A stretch of DNA of 25,252 nt from Blattamonas nauphoetae (taxonomy: Eukaryota; Preaxostyla; Oxymonadida). The DNA lies in the NCBI GenBank assembly GCA_033064195.1, contig JARBJD010000664.1:1-25252 (forward strand), read 5' to 3'. Below, piece after piece: positions 19,621 through 25,252 of this stretch; within the stretch, counting starts at the first letter, position 1; every line of letters begins with the position of its first letter. Under the pieces are notes generated by a model, which was not told the origin of the DNA, searched no databases, and saw only the letters and a list, made by a program, of their open reading frames with translations. The translations under genes and the position numbers were made by a program.

Positions 19621-19694
19621 GCATTGCCTTCAATGAAGCTTACAACACAATCCTCAATTATGGAATTTCATTGACGAAAGCAATTCCGAGATAA
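19617..19694 (+). CDS. Possible 25-residue frame overlapping the upstream stop
   Basis: ATGA at 19617-19620 combines a start codon with the stop of the preceding gene, and the new frame reads MSIAFNEAYNTILNYGISL..IPR before TAA. It is amphipathic and could be a small membrane-active peptide translated by re-initiation. It could equally be chance or a remnant of a longer protein end. There is no independent promoter-like signal. Confidence 0.25.
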   Translation: MSIAFNEAYNTILNYGISLTKAIPR

Positions 19695-19710
19695 AAATAA
19701 TAATGAATTG

Positions 19711-19732
19711 TATTTTTATTTTTACATAAATG
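19711..19732 (+). promoter_or_regulatory. Late-promoter-like T-tract plus TAAATG
   Basis: The sequence tatttttatttttacataaatg ends at the start codon of the 19730 gene. It is almost identical to the signal at 20031-20050. Confidence 0.65.
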
Positions 19733-20011
19733 GCACCAGGAAGTTTCAACAAACTCAAAAATATCGGCAAGCAATTCTTTCAATTCATCAAACCTCTTGC
19801 TCCAACACTGCTTCAAGTCGGTGGTGGATTACTTTCACAGACAAACAACAAATTTGGACAAACAGCAGGAGGAATACTTAGTGGCTTAGGCGGAATGATG
19901 GGGGAATACCAACAATCTCGAAGATCGAATGGAGAAAACCAAGCAGTAAATCAATATCTTGGAGGTGGTGGAAACATGTCACAAAATCCAATGATACAAT
20001 TCAGACAATAA
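19730..20011 (+). CDS. Small MAPG-type protein 1, probable minor virion or membrane-active protein
   Basis: 93 residues. The N-terminus, MAPGSFNKLKNIGKQFFQF, is a basic amphipathic helix, followed by the hydrophobic IKPLAPTLLQVGGGLL. A Gly-rich stretch (TAGGILSGLGGMMGEY) and a polar Gln/Asn tail come next. It shares its start pattern (MAPG..(N/S)KL..(I/V)GK) with the next gene, and the two share their upstream signal. Such short proteins with an N-terminal amphipathic helix upstream of the capsid gene recall minor capsid or membrane-lytic proteins of Polintons and adenoviruses (pVI-like). The assignment rests on size, helix and position only. Confidence 0.7.
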   Translation: MAPGSFNKLKNIGKQFFQFIKPLAPTLLQVGGGLLSQTNNKFGQTAGGILSGLGGMMGEYQQSRRSNGENQAVNQYLGGGGNMSQNPMIQFRQ

Positions 20012-20030
20012 AAAATGTTGTCATCAAATA

Positions 20031-20050
20031 TTTTTATTTTTACATAAATG
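20031..20050 (+). promoter_or_regulatory. Late-promoter-like T-tract plus TAAATG
   Basis: The sequence tttttatttttacataaatg ends at the start codon of the 20048 gene. It matches the upstream signal of the paralogous gene at 19730 base for base over this length. Confidence 0.65.
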
Positions 20051-20293
20051 GCACCAGGTTGGTTATCAAAATTAGCAGCAGTCGGTAAAAACATACTCAG
20101 AGTTGGAGCTCCATTTCTGAATCTCATTCCCTTCGTTGGACCACTGATTTCGAAGGTAGCACAGACAGGTGTTGAGATGATTCCAGACGTGAAATCGGAC
20201 AAGCAAATCCATGCAGAAAGATGGCACAATACGAACAAGCAATCAATGAAGGAAATACAGCAGTTGCGAACAAGCTCAGAGGAGAAATTGTGA
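20048..20293 (+). CDS. Small MAPG-type protein 2, paralogue of the upstream gene
   Basis: About 81 residues. The N-terminal MAPGWLSKLAAVGKNILRVG is again a basic amphipathic helix. It is followed by the hydrophobic APFLNLIPFVGPLIS, which could insert in a membrane, and then a charged helical tail (VKSDKQIHAERWHNTNKQ). Copying of a gene with its promoter from the 19730 locus is likely, with strong divergence since. The expected role is minor virion or membrane-active protein, by analogy only. The end of the gene is uncertain, and the copy may be slightly damaged. Confidence 0.65.
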   Translation: MAPGWLSKLAAVGKNILRVGAPFLNLIPFVGPLISKVAQTGVEMIPDVKSDKQIHAERWHNTNKQSMKEIQQLRTSSEEKL

Positions 20294-20361
20294 AACTGGA
20301 AGAAAAGCTGAAACCAAAGCGAAGAAACCAAAAGAAAAGTAACTGTACAGAAAACATTAAT

Positions 20362-20387
20362 TTGATTTTTTTATTTTTGATAAAATG
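20362..20387 (+). promoter_or_regulatory. Late-promoter-like T-tract plus TAAAATG before the capsid gene
   Basis: The sequence tttgatttttttatttttgataaaatg leads into an ATG at 20385-20387, just ahead of the capsid-like frame. Confidence 0.6.
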
Positions 20388-21521
20388 AACTCGCATATTA
20401 CACATCTGACAAACAAAGAACTGGAGCGACATCTTTGACTGGAAACAGCACGGGATCAATCAAATACACCCGAGATGACATTGGTCAAATACAACAGCAA
20501 CTCATGTCTGAGCATCACATCAATTACCTTCTGAATGATGGAGCACACAGTCCTTCTATTCAGGAATTGAAACCATCTGAGAATTCAAGATTCTACAAAG
20601 GACAGGAAATAATCATTCCACTCACTGGTAATCAGGACATCTGTCAAATTGATGATTCATTCATTACGTTCACGATGACAGCTACATTGAAAGTCAACAA
20701 CTGGAAACAAACTGCAGGTAAAATTGGCTCGTACATGAATGAAAGGATATTCATCTTTGTTGGACTCAAGCATTCGGCATCAATCTTTCGTGACCTTCCT
20801 GTTCTTCACAACAATCAGAGAATCATCAGCACAACAACCAATGACGAATCAATGGAATCGCACATCTACAATCTGATCAAACCGAAGAGTCAATTGGAGA
20901 ATCGAAAACATTGTCACACACCTTGGCAGAATGCATGGAATCATGACGAATCTGTTGCTGGTGTCTACATTCCTTTATCAGACTTCACAACGACGTCTGG
21001 AACAGGAGTGTTTCAAGACACAATCGATGTACCAATTCGTGTGTCAATCAATCTTGAAGATCTTCTGATATTCTCAGGGATGACTGACTATCCTCGGTGT
21101 CTCTTCGGAGATCTGAAATTGAGTGTGCACATCAATGAAGATGCATTCGTTTGTTGTCCTGTTAATCCTGAACTCACTCTGAAGAACACACTTTCATTAA
21201 TCGTTACTGGGACCGCTGCAGCGCCTAAGATAAAAGCATCAATTGCGGATTGTATTCAGCATCGTCAATATTTCTTAAACAATCTCGTTACCTCATGCAC
21301 TAAGAATTTCGTTCAGATTGGCCAATCATTTCTGCAACCAACAGTAACTCAAGATATTGTTTATACTTCAGCTGGAACTGTCACAAAAGAACCAGAATTT
21401 GTGGATCAGTACATTTCACTAAGCATTATGGATTATCGCATTGATGATGTGTATTGCATGAGTTCTGGATACAAAATGAAAGAAATTGCAAAGAGAATCT
21501 GAAGCAGATGTATCAGGATCG
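20385..21521 (+). pseudogene. Probable major capsid protein gene, 5' part (interrupted by transposon)
   Basis: About 355 residues are open in the main frame. The beta-rich, low-charge sequence is typical of a jelly-roll capsid protein, for example the alternating hydrophobic stretch FYKGQEIIIPLTGNQDICQ and strands such as IDDSFITFTMTATLKV, FQDTIDVPIRVSINLEDLLIF and LTLKNTLSLIVTG. Its position as the longest gene of the virion arm, after the small MAPG proteins, and its total size with the 3' part (near 570-590 residues) both fit the double jelly-roll major capsid protein of Polintons. I assign it mainly from this context. A Mutator-like element has inserted at 21522, so the gene is a fossil in this copy. 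About one or two additional breaks are apparent over the whole gene. Confidence 0.7.
21513..21521 (+). repeat. Target site duplication, left copy (TCAGGATCG)
   Basis: The 9-bp TCAGGATCG directly precedes the GGGGTCTCAATTTT terminus and recurs at 24341-24349 directly after the other end. Confidence 0.88.
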
Positions 21522-21535
21522 GGGGTCTCAATTTT

Positions 21536-21652
21536 CAGGGAAAAACTCGATCCCAGGGAATATCTCAATCACAGGGAGAATCTCAGTCACAGGGAAAGTC
21601 TCAATCACAGGGGAAAATCTCGGGCCACAGGGGAAGAATCTCAAGGACAAGG
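21536..21652 (+). repeat. Subterminal ~18-bp tandem repeats, left
   Basis: About six degenerate units of the form aatctcaatcacaggg(g/a): actcgatcccaggga, tatctcaatcacaggga, gaatctcagtcacaggga, aagtctcaatcacagggg, aatctcgggccacagggg and gaatctcaaggacaagggg. Arrays like this near transposon ends commonly serve as transposase binding sites, and here that is inference. Confidence 0.8.
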
Positions 21653-21677
21653 GGATTGAAGAAGAACACGATTTTGA

Positions 21678-21749
21678 ACATGTTTGGTTTAGCGGTAAGT
21701 ACGTTGGACTTTGAGACGGCGGACCCGGGTTCGATTCCTGTCATCGACT
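21678..21749 (+). other. tRNA-like sequence (degenerate, glutamine-type anticodon loop)
   Basis: An A-box-like TGGTTTAGCGG (21685-21695) and a B-box GGTTCGATTCC (near 21728) are spaced as in a tRNA, with GGACTTTGAGAC resembling a tRNA-Gln(TTG) anticodon arm. CATCGAC plus an oligo-T run follows where the acceptor and polymerase III stop would be. The 5' acceptor does not pair with the 3' end and the anticodon stem is poor, so this is a relic or a polymerase III-type promoter and not a working tRNA. Confidence 0.45.
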
Positions 21750-21957
21750 TTTTTCCTTTTTATTTCATTTTTTCAGATATCAAATATTCTCTCTGTTTTC
21801 AATCCCTTTTCTGCAAAAACTGTTCATAAAGACTCTACGAGGAACAAAGCGTTGCTGATGAGCGGGCGATCACGATCCTCCATTGGTTTCAAATTCCGGC
21901 ATGATTCCACAAAATAACTCAACACACAACATAACAATGAAATGTTTGATGTTTCTT

Positions 21958-23882
21958 TGTGCTCCATTCACAATTTCACATTCACTCATTCTCACAATCT
22001 TTGTTCTTTTCACCCAAGGTCGAACAGTCTGTTCATCCATCTAATCGATGCGTCGAAGGCTAATCTTGAGACTGTACACTTTCGGTTGATGTTATCAATA
22101 TGCTTACCTCCCGTTTGTCCAGTTTTGTCTCAAAGACATCCTCATCATCTCTAGATTTGTTGATGGATGACTCTGAGCCTCCCGATCCTTCGACTCAGCG
22201 ACTACCACTCTATCCAAGGCCAGAATCAAAACAAGACACGTTCCCCACTTCAACAACACCGCTACGTATTTTGTCTATCTCAGCGAATCTCACAGATGCG
22301 TTTTCGCTCAAAGAACTGGATTGACAATCACACCCTTCTTATGGACAATTGATATCAAATAAACTGATCTAGTTGAACCAGACGCAACTGGAAGGAACAA
22401 TGTGGCTGAAGAAGAGAGAAGCAGCTAAAGAGAAGGGCGGAGAGGGAAAAGGAGAGCGAGATCGGATATGGCACCACGAAGAAGACTCAACACGATCCCA
22501 CCGAAAGCACCGAACCTGTCGTTACTTCTCCCAATTTCGCGTGATAATACACCGAAGCGATCTTCCTCTCTCTTCTGAGCCATCTCGAAGAGATTGCGCC
22601 TTGTTCCGACACACTCAGCTCAACTGCGCACAACAGTGGATTGTTTGTTTTATTCGTTCTATTTTCTCTTCATTTCCTGTCCTCACCACTCACTCCATCT
22701 CCCTCCTCCCTTTTCTCTGTTGTGTCGCTCTTCATTCCTCTCTTCCATTCCCAGCCGAACCCGTCTCTCTCCAACAGCTCATTATCCGCTCTAAATCCAC
22801 ACAGACACACTTATAGATAAAACAACTCACTCGTTCAATCAATCCATATCGACACAGAACCACAACCAGAGAGCCTCTCTCCAGTCCCAACCCCTCAATC
22901 CACACCAATCCGCACTCCATCGCCAGCTCCGACCAAAACCTCCATTTTAGCAGAAATCGGACTCAAAGACACAAAACCAATATTCGCTGTCTCCCTCGTC
23001 CACAGTTCAAGCAGCGCCGATACAACCACCCTTCCAGTCTCCTTTCCCGTTCATTGCAGAGCCAGCTGAAGATCATTTCAAAGCGAGCGAACACTGGCTC
23101 AGTTGGAGTCGTTTTTGGAGCTCGAATTGATCGGAAGGAGGAAGAGGAAAAACGAGATTCTGAAGAAAGAAGTGATGGGAGAGCAGGAACTTGCGAAGGA
23201 TGAGACAACCGAATCAAACACATCATCTTCGTCTCCCATCTCCATTTGGCTCCACATCTCCTTCCAACAAAGACGAAAATTCTCCCCAATTTGAAGAACA
23301 GCTTCAAACACTAAGTCTCCACTGTCTGGGTGTGTTCTGTTCTCTATCTGCAACTATTATCTTCTTCAGTGCGTTAATGATTGATCTCGACTTCACGGAA
23401 ATCAAGGTGATGTACACACTGAGTCTGGTCTCGTCTATATTCACCAAATCAAAGAAAATGAAGGATGATGTAAATTTTGACGAGAACGGCAATATTTCTA
23501 CAGGAAGACGACTTGTTTGTTGTTTGATGTCACAATCAAATTCGGAATGATCGATCGTCTGTTGTTCATGGAATGTGACAGTTCACAGCAAATTCAAAGT
23601 GATTCACATCACTATTGTGGGCCCTTTGGAGTGTTCCACAGATATTCACGCTCCCAACATGTAACTTCTCGCGCCATCAGGTAATGAAGGCTGTGGAAGT
23701 GACAGACATTCTGATCTTTCTCTCACTGTCCTTCAAGATGAGTCTCAAAGCATCATTTTGCACTCTTTCTACACCATCACACAGCTCTTGTCCACTCAGC
23801 TGATGACGAGTCGATGGTGGAACGAGCGATCTACAATAACCTTCAAACTCGCCAGCAATTGAAGAATTGAGAAAATCAGAAG
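21958..23882. other. Interior of the MULE-like element, possible captured gene fragments
   Basis: No transposase motif is seen. Several stretches read as plausible protein pieces in different frames. On the plus strand, 22100-22324 is Ser/Pro rich (SSSSLDLLMDDSEPPDPSTQ). The stretch at about 22845-23060 is a Pro-rich linker (EPQPESLSPVPTPQSTPIR). The stretch at about 23080-23290 starts with a charged helix (LESFLELELIGRRKRKNE). On the minus strand, 23677-23898 forms a 73-residue frame. None is recognised. Unrelated host-like coding pieces between Mutator-type repeats would fit gene-fragment capture, but I cannot show parent genes. Confidence 0.4.
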
Positions 23883-23898
23883 AAGAAACATCAAACAT
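23677..23898 (-). CDS. Possible small protein starting inside the right terminal repeat
   Basis: A 73-residue frame whose ATG lies in the inner edge of the terminal repeat (gaaATGTTTGATGTTTC) and whose body is unique interior sequence. It reads like genuine protein: SSIAGEFEGYCRSLVPPS, then GQELCDGVERVQNDALRLIL and a basic ERKIRMSV. Balanced composition with mixed helix-like segments distinguishes it from the low-complexity frames nearby. The family is unknown. If real, the repeat could supply its promoter. It may also be a captured exon. Confidence 0.3.
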   Translation of the reverse strand: MFDVSSSDFLNSSIAGEFEGYCRSLVPPSTRHQLSGQELCDGVERVQNDALRLILKDSERKIRMSVTSTAFIT

Positions 23899-24089
23899 TT
23901 CATTGTTATGTTGTGTGTTGAGTTATTTTGTGGAATCATGCCGGAATTTGAAAACCAATGGAGGATCGTGATCGCCCGCTCATCAGCAACGCTTTGTTCC
24001 TCGTAGAGTCTTTTATGAACAGTTTTGCAGAAAAAGGGATTGAAAACAGAGAATATTTGATATCTGAAAAATGAAATAAAAGGAAAAAA

Positions 24090-24160
24090 GTCGATGACAG
24101 GAATCGAACCCGGGTCCGCCGTCTCAAAGTCCAACGTACTTACCGCTAAACCAAACATGT
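24090..24160 (-). other. tRNA-like sequence in the right terminal repeat
   Basis: The mirror copy of the left tRNA-like segment reads inward from the right end, with the same A-box-like and B-box sequences and oligo-T (as AAAAAA on the plus strand). The acceptor stem again does not close. Confidence 0.45.
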
Positions 24161-24189
24161 TCAAAATCGTGTTCTTCTTCAATCCCCTT

Positions 24190-24330
24190 GTCCTTGAGAT
24201 TCTTCCCCTGTGGCCCGAGGTTTTCCCCTGTGTTTGAGATTTTCCCCTGTGATTGAGACTTTCCCCTGTGACTGAGATTCTCCCCTGTGATTGAGATATT
24301 CCCCTGGGATCGAGTTTTTCCCCTAGAAAT
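24190..24330 (-). repeat. Subterminal ~18-bp tandem repeats, right
   Basis: On the plus strand the unit is ttcccctgtgattgaga, about seven copies. It mirrors the left block plus one unit. Confidence 0.8.
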
Positions 24331-24340
24331 TGAGACACCC

Positions 24341-24349
24341 TCAGGATCG
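24341..24349 (+). repeat. Target site duplication, right copy (TCAGGATCG)
   Basis: Identical to 21513-21521, and it flanks the inner ACACCC terminus. Confidence 0.88.
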
Positions 24350-25018
24350 TCCAGGAACAATTCCAGCAGAAAAGATCTCATTCTATCCATTTCAGAAGAC
24401 ACCGACTCCATCAGGTATTGATTGCACTCAGCAAATGGTTCTCACGAATGCAAAGGATATCATGCTTCTCTTTCGTCATTACGATAATGAAGTCACTTGT
24501 TTTCACAATCCAATGCAGAAGAATATCCAGGTGAATCTACTCAGCAAATACTATCCTGAACAACCAGCTACAACAATTGGAGCTCGTTTCTACCAGTTTG
24601 CATTGTCAACTCTCAACCTTGATTCATACCTCACTGTTCCAGATGATTTGGAGCGATCACTCACGGATTCTCGTTGAAGAAAACTCACTGGTGACGGAAC
24701 ATATCCAAATGAAACAATGACAAAGTACGACCAATTCATGACAATACTGACTTCCTTTTTATGCTTTCCGACTCAGAGAAGTGGATGTCAACAAACTGTA
24801 ATGATTCAATCAGTTCCAGAGGTCAGAATGTTCCAGTCACTTTGAGATCTCAACCGATCTATCAAGGTAATATTGACACATACTATAATGTTTACAACCC
24901 AAGTGAAAGTGGTGGTAATATGACAACATTTACGCATCCACCAGCACCGATTCTCGCAACAACTGCAACAACTTGGTGGGTATTACGATACAGCAATGGC
25001 GAACCGAAAGTTGAATAA
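24341..25018 (+). pseudogene. Probable major capsid protein gene, 3' part (fossil)
   Basis: Coding-like sequence of the same composition as 20385-21521 resumes right after the target duplication. It includes SGIDCTQQMVLTNAKDIMLLF, FYQFALSTLNLDSYLTVP, and toward the end SQPIYQGNIDTYYNVYNPSE, then GNMTTFTHPPAP. Beta-rich segments with Tyr/Asn/Pro loops fit the second jelly roll of a double jelly-roll capsid protein. The coding signal ends about 100 bp before the next late-promoter-like signal. Like the 5' part it is a damaged copy. Confidence 0.65.
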
Positions 25019-25100
25019 TATCCAAATCATACATTGAAAGCATTGCACAAGGAACTCGGAATACAGAAATCATAAATGAGCGAAAAGAAAATAATGATAT

Positions 25101-25125
25101 TGTATTTTTGTATTTTCTATAAATG
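25101..25125 (+). promoter_or_regulatory. Late-promoter-like T-tract plus TAAATG
   Basis: The sequence tgtatttttgtattttctataaatg ends at the start codon of the last gene in the window. Confidence 0.6.
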
Positions 25126-25252
25126 AGAAGTTTCAGATCTAATCAATCCAAACCAACATCGACATTAATTGAACAAATTGGAGTGCAATCATATATGCCG
25201 AAACAGTGGGATTCAGGACCTCACATCTACTCATCCAAGAGTTGCATCCAAC
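25123..25252 (+). CDS. Start of a further virion-arm gene (cut by the window end)
   Basis: An open frame from ATG 25123 runs off the right edge, and 43 codons are visible: MRSFRSNQSKPTSTLIEQIG, then VQSYMPKQWDSGPHIYSSKS. The polar, Ser-rich N-terminus is not diagnostic. Its position after the capsid gene and its promoter-like signal make it a member of the virion arm. Candidates by elimination are the penton or minor capsid protein, or the maturation protease, neither of which is seen elsewhere in the window. This is a guess from context. Confidence 0.65.
   Translation, partial: MRSFRSNQSKPTSTLIEQIGVQSYMPKQWDSGPHIYSSKSCIQ

Larger units (their letters stand above)
21522..21957 (+). repeat. 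Left terminal inverted repeat of the MULE-like element
   Basis: It matches 23883-24340 in reverse complement, ending at gaaatgtttgatgtttctt. In order it contains a short tandem repeat block, a tRNA-like A/B box segment, a T-rich stretch (ttttttccttttta..tttcattttttc) and a segment with the ATG triplets aatgaaatgtttgatg at the inner edge. It has one fewer subterminal repeat unit than the right copy. Confidence 0.9.
21522..24340. mobile_element. Non-autonomous Mutator-like (MULE) DNA transposon in the capsid gene
   Basis: A 2.8-kb insertion bounded by a 9-bp direct duplication and long terminal inverted repeats of ~436 and ~458 bp. Termini read GGGG-TCTCAATTTT on the left and, in reverse complement, GGGTGTCTCAATTTCT on the right. 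A 9-bp duplication with long inverted repeats starting in G is the signature of the Mutator superfamily. hAT elements make 8 bp, and Polintons usually 6 bp. No transposase is recognisable in the 1.9-kb interior, so the copy would need enzyme from elsewhere. The two repeats remain very similar, which points to recent insertion. The interior is richer in G+C than the Polinton genes. Confidence 0.85.
23883..24340 (-). repeat. Right terminal inverted repeat of the MULE-like element
   Basis: Reverse complement of 21522-21957 with few differences. It has one additional subterminal repeat unit (aatctcaaacacagggg) and GGGG where the left copy often has GGG. Confidence 0.9.
7472..25252. mobile_element. 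Polinton/Maverick virus-like element (right end outside window)
   Basis: The gene set is diagnostic: protein-primed family B DNA polymerase, rve-family integrase, A32-type packaging ATPase and capsid-type genes. A primase plus superfamily 3 helicase is added. Replication genes and the ATPase lie on the minus strand, and virion genes on the plus strand from 18589. The host transposon at 21522-24340 is an insertion and not part of the element. The left boundary is unclear, because the satellite block may be its terminal region or host DNA. Most frames are open and about five or six breaks are apparent besides the inserted transposon, so it is a young but damaged fossil. No cysteine (adenain-type) protease is seen in the window, and it may lie to the right. 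Confidence 0.93.

Noticed and set aside
22373-22816. 147-residue plus-strand frame in the transposon interior
   Set aside because: Composition is low-complexity and inconsistent along its length, there is no ATG-proximal signal, and other frames over part of it look more protein-like.
23796-24338. 180-residue minus-strand frame across the right end of the transposon
   Set aside because: It mainly translates the subterminal repeat array and the tRNA-like segment, and the same sequence in the left repeat gives no such frame.
21522-24340. The inverted repeats at 21522 and 24340 as Polinton terminal repeats or the join of two Polintons
   Set aside because: Capsid-like coding continues directly on both sides in the same orientation with a 9-bp duplication, which shows an insertion within one element.

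Overview
This is eukaryotic, protist-type DNA. Most of the window is a Polinton/Maverick virus-like DNA element. The only host-like coding trace is at the far left (2-271): the end of a SPRY-like protein whose wording resembles the large repetitive gene families of metamonads such as oxymonads or parabasalids. I infer a metamonad host, but the sequence cannot prove it. TAA and TGA end the recognised genes and no codon reassignment is needed.

Layout. (1) 1-1440: host-like flank with a partial gene and otherwise no recognisable gene. (2) 1440-1930: a GT/GA-rich minisatellite. (3) 1932-6860: a transitional unit and then about 22 almost identical 218-bp satellite units. Each unit carries a nested cluster of GTCCAC hexamers. 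(4) 6842-7440: an AT-rich hinge with two diverged ~138-bp half units, then two inverted, diverged satellite units. (5) 7472-21500 and 24341-25252: the Polinton gene block. Its minus-strand replication arm holds an archaeo-eukaryotic primase plus superfamily 3 helicase, an rve integrase, and a 1552-residue protein-primed family B DNA polymerase that carries an HNH-like zinc module. The packaging ATPase is also on the minus strand. The plus-strand virion arm holds several small proteins, including a pair of related MAPG-starting proteins that may be minor capsid or membrane-active, then the probable major capsid gene, and a further gene running off the right edge. (6) 21522-24340: a separate ~2.8-kb DNA transposon inserted in the capsid gene. 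It has ~440-460 bp terminal inverted repeats, subterminal short tandem repeats, tRNA-like A/B boxes in each repeat, and a 9-bp target duplication, which best fits a non-autonomous Mutator-like (MULE) element.

How the parts work together. The left arm would copy the element (primase-helicase and polymerase) and insert it (integrase). The right arm would package it (ATPase) and build the shell. Seven genes, six of them on the plus strand, start with a T-tract followed by TAAATG or AAAATG, which resembles virus late promoters. The long polymerase and integrase frames are open, and only about five or six breaks are seen overall besides the transposon. The copy therefore looks recent but is no longer whole. 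Its exact ends are not resolved: the right end lies beyond the window, and the left end is somewhere in or before the satellite.

The strongest leads are the late-promoter-like signal, the HNH module in the polymerase, the combination of primase-helicase with integrase and protein-primed polymerase, the iteron-bearing homogenised satellite with inverted units beside the replication genes, and the MULE-like element with its tRNA-like repeats.
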